Assembly (NCBI GenBank): GCA_963281255.1 | Contig: OY725494.1 | Coordinates: forward strand, 3,795,934-3,859,933 | Direction of reading: 5' to 3' | DNA: 64,000 nt | Origin: Aphrocallistes beatrix | Taxonomy: Eukaryota > Porifera > Hexactinellida > Sceptrulophora > Aphrocallistidae | Shown: positions 25,401-35,800 of the stretch, piece by piece | How the letters are laid out: the number at the start of each line of letters is the position of its first letter | Position numbering within the stretch: position 1 is the first letter of the stretch | Notes under the pieces: model-generated | What the model was told of the DNA's origin: nothing | Database searches by the model: none | What the model saw: only the letters and a program-made list of their open reading frames with translations | Position numbers and translations under genes: made by a program

Positions 25401-26205
25401 GTTTTAGAACTTCTGGTTGCGTCAGATACTGAATCTCTAGTAACTACTGAATTAGCAAACAGAGATGTAGTACGTAATATCATCAATGTGGCAGTGTTTG
25501 CAGGGTTGTCTCACTGACATAGACTTTCAAAGCCTTCTCTTAAGAAAATTTATTTTGAAAGTTGAAATAAAATAATTGAATTTGCAACCAAATAAAAAAG
25601 GTAGAACTGGAAGAAAAGCTATGGAGAAGATAGTATTGTGTGACGTAGTTATGTTGGTAACTGAGTACATATTTGTAAGTAGATATAAACGTACCTCTAC
25701 CAAATGACAAATTTGTGTCTAAAACGACATCAAAACATAATGGAATCATTGGAATATTTTTAATAATTTCCCTGACTGCAAGTCGAAAGTGCAGCGAAGA
25801 ATAATAACATTAAAACTTCAAGAATTTAATTATAAGTGACGTCATCTCAGCGTTCCCAAAAAAAAAATGTAAAACACAAACTTTAAAATCAACCAAGAAC
25901 TTTCACTATTGAACACAAGTTCTTATAACTAATAATTTAAAATTAAACTACTTAGTAGTATAATGAAGTTAGATAGAAATAGAATGGCAAAATAACATTA
26001 CCATAAGCTAATGCACAGAATGAGACACTGCACTATTCAACTAAACCAACATAATACAAACTTATTGCAACTCGCTTACCAGGCTGGATCTTAATAGTAT
26101 AACCACAATATAAAACAGTGCCAGAGTGAAGAATTCTAGAATGATGAGGCAGGTGAAAGAACGCCAGTGGGATGGTTTGTAATTTCTGTTCCCGTTTCCT
26201 CGCAT
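19428..26205 (-). CDS. STARD3: STARD3/MLN64-like sterol transfer protein (MENTAL plus START domains)
   Basis: Assembled from 15 short exons (minus strand, 5' to 3'): 26205-26080, 24768-24672, 24372-24302, 23878-23792, 23715-23628, 23406-23331, 23273-23224, 23031-22976, 22491-22399, 22262-22206, 21984-21889, 21552-21473, 20003-19899, 19696-19603 and 19526-19428. They sum to 1,275 bases, 424 residues plus TAA; human STARD3 has 445. The N-terminus carries four hydrophobic helices (FTCLIILEFFTLALFYIVV, LVLLVAYSAC, ILLEYAFIFISLLTHW), as in the MENTAL domain that anchors the protein in late endosomes. The C-terminal START domain includes QQRDFVQVRY, IRGENGPGGYII, FTWILDTSLKGWLPQYLI; the human protein has SPRDFVNVRR, VRGENGPGGFIV, FVWILNTDLKGRLPRYLI. 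It should move cholesterol at endosome contact sites. All junctions are GT-AG; the exon 2 donor (GTTACT) is weak. GTPBP10 lies antisense in the intron 20004-21472. Confidence 0.9.
20260..21411 (+). CDS. GTPBP10: GTP-binding protein 10, mitochondrial Obg GTPase, nested in STARD3 intron
   Basis: A single exon of 383 residues (human GTPBP10 has 387). A short basic N-terminus fits a mitochondrial presequence. The Gly-rich Obg fold follows (YVKGGAGGQG, GKIGGDGGS, RGGKGGG), then the G domain: G1 GYPNAGKST, G2 Thr in DYPFTTL, G3 DLPG, G4 NKMD and a G5-like ISAL. FLRHVERTRCLIFVVDVNG matches GTPBP10 rather than MTG2. The family helps assemble the large mitoribosomal subunit. The ATG at 20260 is the first in frame. 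The whole gene lies between two START-domain exons of STARD3 on the opposite strand (exon ends at 20003 and 21473). Confidence 0.93.
   Translation: MLSLSKFASVREGICNVNLQHSRCASNRAARAKGSFKDSLYVYVKGGAGGQGIERLGKIGGDGGSVFAAACAKANLSQLKTRYSGGSGKHANSQQLLIKPGIDLYLPVPRGTMVWRKDKTLLADLSQVDDQVLLVRGGKGGGPQYEKWTGKGGERAHFTLELKLIADSGLVGYPNAGKSTLLNKISRATPKMADYPFTTLRPHLGAVWYEEEGLRKVTVADLPGLIEGAHLNRGMGHKFLRHVERTRCLIFVVDVNGYKHSLQQPWLSPLQTIQSLGAELDLYQPGLCERKSLLLVNKMDSEGAEEKYQAFVRVLGECMEKTGGFQMPKFEKILPISALHSQGLEELKSELRQVVEQVNLDKEKEKEESAALTSDSDEMPMSN
22659..22720. repeat. (ATAAT)n microsatellite in STARD3 intron
   Basis: About twelve units. A shorter run of the same unit sits at about 22502-22528, on the other side of a roughly 130-bp unique segment. 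Confidence 0.95.
24769..26079 (-). other. First intron of the STARD3-like gene
   Basis: 1.3 kb of AT-rich DNA between the exon carrying the start codon and the second MENTAL exon. No repeat family or nested gene recognised. Confidence 0.6.
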
Positions 26206-26804
26206 GATCAATTCTATTAATATCTACAGCTGATATATCTAGATGTGATGTCGCTAAGAAGAAGTGTCTAGGAGCAACCAAAGGTAAGGAATAGTTAGAT
26301 ATTTATCTAGATGTTTGAAAGAATATTTTTGACATAGCATTTATCTGAAAATGGTAACTTTATCAATTACGTTGTGTAAGGCTAATAATCAAGTACTATG
26401 TATTTGTTTGCATTGTTGCTACTGTGATTGATGATTTCTGATGTGTAATGACGTAATGGACTAGATTCCTAAACCTTGTGATGATGCTATGTGTGTGCTA
26501 GCTCAATTACTGATTAGCTTACTTTGAAGTCTAGAACGAATTGTTACATTCTACCTTAAACAAAACAAGTGCAATATAATTGTGTAAATACCTCATTCAT
26601 ATAGGTTTGGGTATAATTAGCTCTCATCACCTTCGTAGCGTATCGCAGACAATTGTCTGAATAATTTAAATTGAAGGAATGGGAGACAAAACAACCAACA
26701 TTAGTGGGAACTGGGAAGAATGAGGGGATAAGAAACATATTGGTTGACAAGCCGATAGTGCATCCCAGAAAACCAGTTAACTGCATCTTTGCATATCCTC
26801 GAAT

Positions 26805-27024
26805 ACATACATGCCAACTTGAGCCATGATAAAAGCGGGACGCGGCGTTAAATTTCGCGGGACATGGCCGGACGCATAGTAAAGTATTATACTTGGACTC
26901 CATAAAAAACGGGACATAATGGGGACATTTCATGTAAAAACGGGACATTCGAGAAAATTAGCCCATAAAAAGAGATAAAAAAAGCGGGACATCCCGACAA
27001 AAACGGGACAGTTGGCATGTATGT
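26805..27024. mobile_element. MITE with 15-bp terminal inverted repeats
   Basis: The ends 26805-26819 (ACATACATGCCAACT) and 27010-27024 (AGTTGGCATGTATGT) are perfect inverted repeats, flanked on both sides by GAAT, a likely 4-bp target duplication. The 220-bp interior repeats the motif CGGGACA several times. No coding capacity. The superfamily is not assigned. Confidence 0.85.
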
Positions 27025-28814
27025 GAATACTAGCTGGTGCTGATTATTAATTTAGCTTCAATGGTAATTATTCATCAAAAGGTGTCATTCCTGATGAAAA
27101 TTACTCTTTATACATAAAAATTCAATGAATGAATCCGTCTAAGTAATTTAGTAATTGGAGAGAGGAAAATAATTGGCTATAGACCACTGCTATAAGGGGT
27201 GACAGTAAATTGTAGTGCCTCTCCGAAGGTGCCATTACGATTGTATACGATATATCCATCAATATAATATCTCATGAATTTTTCACTTTATATTTCTAAA
27301 TACGAAATTGTATTCTACATAATGAAATGACAAATTTTAAATATGTATAGTTTCGTATTGGTGTAAATATGAATATATACGTACATACTTGTAAAAAAAC
27401 CGGCAGTAATGAAATTGCGAAAATAAATTACACACACATGCCTAGATCAGATATTTTTGTCGCTATGAAGCAACAAATGTAACGAATCCTCAAAATATAA
27501 TTTCGAGCGTGGGTCACTTTAAATTTACACATTGGATTGATTGGCCAGGTGTGTATGCACCCCAGCCCTGGTTTGTGGAAGAAGTATCGCTTTAGAACTG
27601 AAGTCATATTTGAAGGTATAATCAAGGAAGTTGTAGTAAGAACACAAATTTAATTACTTTTCAGAGGATTTTTGAGAATTTTTTTTAGTTCCGATATTGT
27701 ATCTAATGGAAAAGAATCTCGGTAGACGGATCGTTATGCATTGATTCTCCAAAACATAAATTCAATCTATATATTCCTATCATAAGATTTTCAACTTGAA
27801 GGGTTACGGAAATGTTTCGCTCTACTTCGTGCACGAGGCTCTGGTTCATATTTGACTATTTTCTAGAATTTGCTTGTGATGATTACCTCGAAATTCAGTC
27901 GAACTTAACTTTCATTGAAAGGTACCTAAAAACATTGTGCGGAACCAAGGGACTGGAGAGGTTAGCAGCGAGATAATATTTTTCCTGAAATCGTTGAGTT
28001 GAGAGCTGTCACCGATCGTCGGGTTAAAATCCGCTGTAGCCCAAGTTGTGAAGTTGTTGAGTTGTCTCAGGGGTGAACTGTTGAAAATTGCTACGTTTTA
28101 AATGTTCATATTTTGAAAATATACATCCTTGAGCTGTCATTGCTAAAATTAATATTATCTAACATGAAGGAAAGCACGTATTAAGATCATATATTAAACC
28201 ATGGATGTGTAGATCCAATTCAGGGCTACTTATAAATGGGAGTAACGCATGCGCACAACGGTGAAATATCCCAAATTACAAGATTCTAGAAATATAAGTC
28301 CTTTCACTTTTGGAAAGACTTGCATATTAAAATCAGGGCTAGAGCCATGTGATTTCACGTGATACAGTTGAACCTGTACTGTCCGACACTCCCGACACTC
28401 GTTAAAATACATTTTACGAATGCATAGGTCCTACTCTATACTCAGATCTACGCACAAATACGGAGTTTGTGAGTATGTTCTGGTGTCGACTCGTTATTTA
28501 TAACGAATTGCATGGGCTTAGGTTTATGAGGGGGATTCGATATAATGAGGATTTACTCTAGACTCTATAGAGACATTGGACAATAATCAAAACTAATTTG
28601 ATTACAGGTTGTGGTACATTTTGAATATTATATTGAGTGAATATAACTTCGTGTTTATATACGGACTAGATATACATTACATAATTCTTACTAGAACCAG
28701 CAAACTTTATCAAACATTACCAGGATTTCTTTAAATTTTAAATCTATGATCCTTAAATTGAAAGCTATTACACCATCGGGTAGGGAGCGACTCACTCCGA
28801 GGGGGGTTAGTGCT

Positions 28815-28917
28815 TATAGGGACTTATGTAATGTGCGTTTACATTCCTAAAACACCTGTGGTAACTATAGGGACTTATGTAATGTGCGTTTGTATTCCTA
28901 AAAACAACTGTGGTAAC
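28815..28917. repeat. Two-copy tandem duplication, about 51 bp
   Basis: Both units (28815-28865 and 28866-28917) start TATAGGGACTTATGTAATGT and end CTGTGGTAAC, with few differences. Confidence 0.9.
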
Positions 28918-28960
28918 AATTAGTAAATATTGAACTCAAAATCATTTGTAAATTGAAATA

Positions 28961-28966
28961 TTTATT
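28961..28966 (-). terminator. Polyadenylation signal AATAAA
   Basis: TTTATT on the + strand, about 220 bases downstream of the minus-strand stop at 29185. Confidence 0.45.
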
Positions 28967-29184
28967 TTTCTCACTCAAAGGAATATTCTATTGTGTTAAG
29001 AAATTGTGTTAAGAGCCAAATCAGCCAATGGACCATTTTCTTCCACTTAGAGACTCAAATTCGTATACTTGATATATTCGCTAAGTAGTTTTAATGCTTC
29101 CATTCACGCTTTGATAGAAAATTAAGAAAATACTCTAATTTTGCATGCCAAAGTAACTTGAGTGTTTGATGGTATGAGTTGAGT

Positions 29185-31026
29185 TCAGCTGGCTGAACCG
29201 ACTAGTGACATGCTCTGGTACTCACCTTCAGACTGCGGCGAGTGGTAAGAGGACATTGGGCTCTCCTCCGTATTATTAAAAGTCCCCACTCCATTGATCC
29301 CGGTGGAATCGGCCATATGTCCGTTGGTGATACTGGCTGGTAACTCTTTTAATGCGTCTATATCTGTTAATGCTTTTTCCTGGCTAACGTCACTGATCTG
29401 AGTTACTACTTGGCTGGATGGCATATCTGGTGTGTTTGCATTAACGGGGATGGAATCGTTGAGAGGAGAGGTGAGAGGGTTCATTCCCACTTGCATGACT
29501 GGGTGGGGGCGCTCGTAAGGTCCGGTTAGATTGGGTGAGATCGTGGGGTCCATCAGGTCGTACATATCAGCCCCAGTAGGGGATCCGGTGGACAATATTC
29601 CGAGGGTAGGGTCGTATTGTTCAGAAGGGGGCATGTCCAACGAGTCTAGCATCTTCGTGAGCTCAAGCTGAGCTTGATTGTCGTCCCACTGGTCCGCGTA
29701 TTGGTACACGTTATCTGAGTAGTAGAACTGGGAGGGGTAGGCGTTCTGAGCGTCCTGCGGGATGGGGGAGAGGGGGCTCTGCAGAGAAGGGGGGATGGCG
29801 GGGTAGCTGGTGGGCGGAGGGATCAGGTTATTGTAGTGCGGGTGTGATGGCATCATGTGGTACCCGTCCATGTACTGAGGGGGCGGGATGAGGTTAGTGG
29901 AGTAGAGGGAGTTGGAGATGTCCCCATTGTGGAGAGGGACACTATTCCCCGGCTGAGTAGAAGGGTGCTGCCACTGCTCCTGGGGTCCTAGTGGCATCTG
30001 GAGAGAGTCCACAGGTAGGATGCCCGCTGCCGGGTGAAGGGGAACGCTGCTGGGCGGCTCATCTGTTGTCTGAGTGGCGAGGACAGTGTCGTGAGATGGC
30101 TCTATTAAATTCTCGTTACTCTGAGTTGTCCCTTCTTGTGTCGTCTCAGTTTGAGTGTTGCTCGCAATCGGATCTTCTAACTGCGCCGTGGCTATTTGGG
30201 TGTTCGCATCCGTATCTTTATTTTCAGAACTGGATTCAGGCTCTGGAGACCTTGAAGCACTCTCCTTGGAGAGTTTTTCTTGTGGTGTGATCGTGAAGGG
30301 TTCGAATTTTTTATTAAAATCGACGCCACTAGCTTGCATTAAAGTCTTGTCAATCTTCCGAATAGAAGATGTCGAGGTGATTCTCGTTTTCTGACCTGGA
30401 AGTTTGTTTGTGTGTGAAATTAATTTGACTTGATTGAATTCGGAGTCCGTTACGAACTCAGGTTGCCTACTCCTCACTCGAGCACGTTTCGTTGCGAATC
30501 CATCCCCTTTCTCTCTACCCTCCTCGTGAGGGAGAGAATTGTTTCTGAGATGTTTCTTCTCTCGCATCCACAGTCTGAACTGGAGCAGCTGTTCTTCGAG
30601 AGGCTCAGGAACTAAACTCGACGTCCGTTTCGGGATCATGTCCTCTCTCGGGATCGTTGGGATTTTCTGGGACTCCACTGGGACCACGATTGGCATGCTG
30701 GTTGGGAAACTCTTCAGTGGCTTGGATTTCTCACTGCTTCCTCGTGGGGGAGAGGAGATTTTCAACTCACTCAGTTCTCGCGTAACCACAGAACCGTGTA
30801 TGTCATCCGTCATCGACACCGGGTAAGGACATTTCTCTTCTGTGCAAAGGTACATTGCCTCGTTCGGTCCGATTTGGAATAATTGTAGTCGGGATTTCCT
30901 GCCTGCTTTGACGCAGAGCAGGCATCTCTCTCTAGCCTTCTCTCTCTTGCGTGTTCGAGTGTGCACTCGGTCATCAGTAGTGCCACCATTGGACCCTATG
31001 CCCCCATCCCCATGACTGCTAGCCAT
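29185..31026 (-). CDS. Protein with a USPL1-like N-terminal zinc ribbon
   Basis: A single-exon frame of 613 residues. Residues 34-68 hold the Cys pattern CLLCVKAGRKSRLQLFQI, then YLCTEEKCPYPVS, which matches the N-terminus of the SUMO isopeptidase USPL1 (CPACREKGK...FLCEDLQCIYPLG). The rest is low-complexity, rich in Ser, Pro, Thr, Gln and Asn, and shows no peptidase domain. A late acidic segment, AQLELTKMLDSLDMPP, resembles the C-terminal short motifs of USPL1. The role is therefore unknown; a nuclear or Cajal-body adaptor is a guess. Near the 3' end, GAAG|GTGAGTACC at about 29224 would make a good splice donor, so a spliced form with another C-terminus is possible. No convincing downstream exon was found. 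Confidence 0.7.
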   Translation of the reverse strand: MASSHGDGGIGSNGGTTDDRVHTRTRKREKARERCLLCVKAGRKSRLQLFQIGPNEAMYLCTEEKCPYPVSMTDDIHGSVVTRELSELKISSPPRGSSEKSKPLKSFPTSMPIVVPVESQKIPTIPREDMIPKRTSSLVPEPLEEQLLQFRLWMREKKHLRNNSLPHEEGREKGDGFATKRARVRSRQPEFVTDSEFNQVKLISHTNKLPGQKTRITSTSSIRKIDKTLMQASGVDFNKKFEPFTITPQEKLSKESASRSPEPESSSENKDTDANTQIATAQLEDPIASNTQTETTQEGTTQSNENLIEPSHDTVLATQTTDEPPSSVPLHPAAGILPVDSLQMPLGPQEQWQHPSTQPGNSVPLHNGDISNSLYSTNLIPPPQYMDGYHMMPSHPHYNNLIPPPTSYPAIPPSLQSPLSPIPQDAQNAYPSQFYYSDNVYQYADQWDDNQAQLELTKMLDSLDMPPSEQYDPTLGILSTGSPTGADMYDLMDPTISPNLTGPYERPHPVMQVGMNPLTSPLNDSIPVNANTPDMPSSQVVTQISDVSQEKALTDIDALKELPASITNGHMADSTGINGVGTFNNTEESPMSSYHSPQSEGEYQSMSLVGSAS

Positions 31027-32827
31027 TCTAGAGCAGCTAGTAGATAATGTATATTCAATAATAGCTAGTCAGGGTTGGAGGTGAAATGGGTCAATAAATA
31101 TGTTGAATTATAAGAACTTAGGTACGTTTATTTTCTACATATTTGCTAAGGTTATTTTTGTACAAAACCAAATAAGGGCATTGACTATTTGTCTACAAAA
31201 CTTTCCGGATAAAATTACAACTTAGTTGAGGAATTTGAAACTATTCATTACCAGACAAAAGTAGTACAAAGAAAGGTATTATACACAACCATTGAGCAAT
31301 ACTCGTAGTTTTCTACTGCTATCACGAGTGGTTTAATTCAAGCTCTAATGGCATAATGTGCTAATTTCTCGAGTTCCCTCGATACAATGGAAACATTCTC
31401 ACTTTACACGACTTGATTGGATATTATTTACGACTGTTTACATTTATGATGGCTAGTCGTCACAATAAGAATTGTGATATTCTACTAAGGATTCACTCCC
31501 TCTAAGCAAACGAACCCAGCACAGGTAAATTTCCCACGAACCTACATTCTTCTCATTGTTAGATGATGTTTTATGTAAATGCATGACTCCTGCACGCATT
31601 TAATTATTGTGTCATGTCCTAGTACAGAAATCAATACTGCATGGCATACCGGCATTAATACTTTATTCTAACATTAAGTAACCTGAATTATACTCGGAGC
31701 TTATAGTTCCTCATACATATACAATGTACTACATATTTTTTGTGACTGTCTGGGGCTTAGAACGAAGCCTCATCTGTGTTTGAATCACATTAAAAATATA
31801 TATTTATAGCTCCATAATGTATCCATTCAAAAAACGTATCCGTATATTCTTATTTTTACAATACTACGTATACCTACTATGTACTAGGAATTTATTATTT
31901 GGGATAATACTCTATTAAACCAAATCAAATTGAGATTAATGAACAATTTGTTGACTGGTGTCGATACACCTATCTGTGTTCAAGAGGCCTCGTTTATCAC
32001 GACTATATTACCATGCTGTCACAGCATATTTGTATAGAAAATGGTCACTCAGAAATTTGTTTTATTCTACATTTATGAAGCAGCGTGTATTGACTGAAAT
32101 AATCAGGTAGAAAGAGGAAAGCAAGCCTCGATTATCTTTAAACCTTTCTGCAACTGTGGATAGATCTAGGCGGGGTAAGCCCGCCATTAAAGTCAAACCG
32201 TCCTACATTATGCATTACCCTGAATCGTGCCCGCCGACAGAATATTAATACGCTTAACTCGAAAAAGTGGTTCGGTTGGCCTCTCTTGAATCTGCTATGC
32301 ATACGGCCGCAATAAATTATCTACGCGGGAAGATCTCCGTCCACTAAATCAAAGTATATTTCACTATTAATCGTTAAAAACTCTCAACGGTGTGAGAACT
32401 GTGGCGGTGGTTATACTTTGCCTTACCTAATTTGTAAATCAAGAGGAAACGTCCAATCGCATTACTTCTCGTTAATTCAATTTAAGGTTTGATAGAATGG
32501 GTTTGTTTCGAACTTCGTTTTTAATGCATTACATTTTGCTCGCTCTCACAATATAAATAACCAGGCTTAGACCATTAGCCTATCGTCTTCACTGTGTCGT
32601 GTTAGTCTATGTAATTTAACTCTAATAATATGGAACTTCTGAGATTGTTCCAAGATGTGCTAAACTAGATATCTCATTGGCTATTTTAAATAAAGACTAT
32701 TTCCAGACATGTACTTATGTGAAAAAGACAGGGTTTATTGGAAATAAATAAAAGGAGTATTGAAAAATTGTGGGTATATAATAGGAAAATATCTAAAAGT
32801 TGAGTAAAAAATATGAAAAAAGTTATT
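31027..32827. other. Intergenic upstream of the zinc-ribbon gene
   Basis: 1.8 kb of AT-rich DNA between two minus-strand genes. A more GC-rich patch at about 32160-32340 shows no recognisable gene or RNA. Confidence 0.5.
32734..32739 (-). terminator. Polyadenylation signal of beta-heavy spectrin
   Basis: AATAAA on the minus strand about 90 bases past the spectrin stop codon at 32828. Confidence 0.65.
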
Positions 32828-35800
32828 CTATTGGTTTTCTTTGCCTTTTTTTCCGAACCAAATCCTGGTCTTCCTGATCTTCCTATCCTGCGCAGCTGCG
32901 CCTGCCACAGGGGGAGGGTCATAGGTGGCACCGTCTAGGCTGGCCATATCGGGTGGTTCGGGTTGCTCAAATTCGACAGGAGGCGGTGGTGACTGAGGTA
33001 GGTTAGGGATGGTCTCCTCTTGGAGCGTGTCTAGGAGGGACGGGTCGATCAGGCTGTGATCTTGAATCGAGCGGTTGATTGTGAGCACCCACTTCTCCTC
33101 CTCCACAGGGTCGGGGGCCATGAACAGGTACTCGGAGCCGTTGGGCAGTGCCAGCCTCAGGACGTTTCTCTTCTTCGTGTAGTCCACTGCCATGTTGCAG
33201 GTCCCATGCAGCACGTTGATCGGGGGAACCGCCGAGCTCTCGGACAGGTAGTCCTTCTTTTCCCTGTAGAAGGAGAGCCTCGGACCTTTCAACACGACGT
33301 AGTAAGATTTCCAAGCGCGTAAGGCTGATTTGCGTCCTCCTACGTCCAGCATGTTCTTCCGCTGTAGCACTCCCTCCGAGTACACCGTGCTGACCAGGTG
33401 TTCTGCCCTCTCCCGCCCTATCTCGGACTCCTGTTCCGGCCTACCACTACTGGGGATGTGTGGGGGTGGGATTTCTGTCTCTGAGAAAGTCATGACGGGA
33501 TCTGGAATGAAAGTTGCCTCCTGATCCATCTTCCTCTCTCTGATCAGTGTTTCTTGTTTCTTCAGTTCTAACTCTCTCTCCCTGGCTCGTGACAGCCTTT
33601 CCTCCTCCGCTCTTCTCTCGTCCTGTCTAACTATCTCTAATCTCTCCGCTTCCTCCAGCTCAGTTCGTCTCTCCTCTTCTCTCCTCTCCAACTCTTTCTC
33701 CTCCCTCTCTCTCGCTATTCGCTTCTTCCGCTCTGCATCAGTCTCGCGCATCAGGGATTTTATTTTCTCCTCATTGCTCTGGAGCATCTTCTCCAAGTCT
33801 TCCTGTCTCTTCAACATCTCTTCTACATGTTCCAACTTCATCTGCCTCCCCGTGTCCTCGAGTCCACCCCCCTGATCCAGGTCCCCCACTTCTACTTCTA
33901 GCACCTCCTCCTTGTGCTTCAGCCAGAGATCCAGGTGTTCCGCCTCTTTCAGATACACCTGCGTGTCCAGTTCCTGCTCCAGCTCGCTCTTCTTGCGAGA
34001 CAGATCTGATATCAGGTCGTGGTACGCACTCTCCACACTCTCCGTCTTCTCTCCAATCTCCTTGCAGGCTAGGTTCCTCTCGGATATCAGCAACCTACCC
34101 AGCTCTAAGAAAGCGTCGATGTTCACTTTTCTCGCCTCAACTTCTGCTCTGTACTCGCTCTGCCTTCGCAGGAGAGACTCGGCGCTGGTGACGTCAGTCA
34201 CTGTCTCCGCGGTTCGTGCCTGCTCGCTCAGGTCTGTCAGGAAGGAGATCAGGTCCATGTAGTCATTCACGAATTTCTGAAACTTCTCTGACTGCTGTAG
34301 TTTATCTCGCCGCATCCTCGATTTATTCTTCAAGATCGACCAGACGGAGTTCACCTCGTTTTCTTTATTCTTGATCGCTTTGACCTTGGCCCCGGGCCTG
34401 TTCCTCTGCAGCCGTGCCGCCTCGACAGACAGAGCTGCAAGCTTGTCCTCCAGAGCGGCCAGGTCCCGCTCAACGCCTTCATGCTTCCGCATCATGGCCT
34501 GAACAGTGGTCACATCACTCCCGTAATCCTCAAAAGACAGAACCCGGTCCTTCTCCAGGATCCACGCGATGGTCTCGTCGGCATCCTGGGTGTAGCTGTG
34601 CACCTCTCTTGCGTCAGCTAAGCTCTGCCCCCTCTGCTCCACCATCAGCTGCAGCTCCGTCCACACCTCACTCGTCTCCCCGAGACGAGTCCGGATCTCG
34701 TCGCTGTCTGTGTGGTTCTCACTGAGTAGAGCTTCCCCGTACGATTTGATGACATTCACTCTCTCGTCCATGGTGGACAAGCCATGCTTAAAGTTACTGA
34801 ACCTCTTCAGGATTATGTCACACCTCTCTAAATTCTCTCCCACATCCTCCGAGGCCGTATGCACCGCCTTTTCCTCCACGAGATCTTCAAACTCCTCAAC
34901 TTCTGCTATGAACTTGAAATATTTCGTTTTCTCATCCAGCCTACTTTCCCTCTTCCTCACCAATCCTTTCACCTCGGCATAGAGCGCCTCTAAGCGCTCC
35001 AGCTTCGACCTGATGTTCTCGCTATCGTAGTGAGTCCTGTCCAGCATGGCTTTGCCATCTCTGGCTAGTTTCGTGAGGACAGCCTCGTGCGCTTCTACAT
35101 CGAACCCTGTAGACCTCAGCTCCTTAATGTAGTTGTCCACTGCCAGCTGATCCGCCCCATAGTCCCCACTAGCTAGGATCGGGACCTTCTCCCCCATCCA
35201 AGCCTCCGATTCGAGCGCTTCCGTATAATACTTCTGCACTTCCAGCGCTTCGCCGAGCAGGCGACTCCGCCCGGCTATTTTAGCCTTGAGTCCGCTCCAC
35301 TCTCTCTCCAGCTGCTCTCGCTTCTTCTGAATGACGTCCTCCGAATAGTGGCCCACCATCACCATCTGCTGGGCAGCGGATATGACGCTGCTCACTATCG
35401 GGTCGTGACTGGCGACATCTGATTCCAGCGCTTGGTGCAGTTTGAGTAGATTCTGGACAGAGCTCAGGTTCTTGCCCGTGTCGCTAGAGCCCGCCCTCTT
35501 CTCCTTCTCTCGAACCCAGCTCAGCTCATCGGCCACGTCTCGCGAGAAGATGTGCAGCTTCTTGGACTCTTCTAACTGCAGCCGTCTATGCGCAGACGGC
35601 GCTTCTAACTGTCCGTATCTCTCCACCAGCGCTTGAGACAAGTCCTCAATCTGAGTGATGAGGAAGTGCTTGGCTGTGCGGAACTTGTTCACTTGGTCGA
35701 TCAGTTCCTGGATCAGGTCGTGGTGCGTGTCGATGGCTATCGTCAGCTGGTCTTGCCTCTTGATCAAGCTCGCGATGCTCTGAGAGTCCTTGCCCAGATC

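Larger units (their letters stand above)
26206..29184. other. Intergenic upstream of STARD3
   Basis: About 3 kb between the STARD3 start and the 3' end of the next minus-strand gene. It holds an inverted-repeat element (26805-27024) and a tandem duplication (28815-28917). I saw no convincing exon. Confidence 0.6.

Noticed and set aside
26556-26948. 130-codon minus-strand frame
   Set aside because: It runs through the MITE at 26805-27024 and has no recognisable domain.
27910-28095. 57-codon minus-strand frame ending near 27918 (LNNFTTWATADFNPTI)
   Set aside because: Composition looks protein-like, but it is short, has no start and no homology I can name.
32160-32340. GC-rich island, possible RNA gene
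   Set aside because: It has no cloverleaf, box motifs or conserved snRNA sequence that I can identify.
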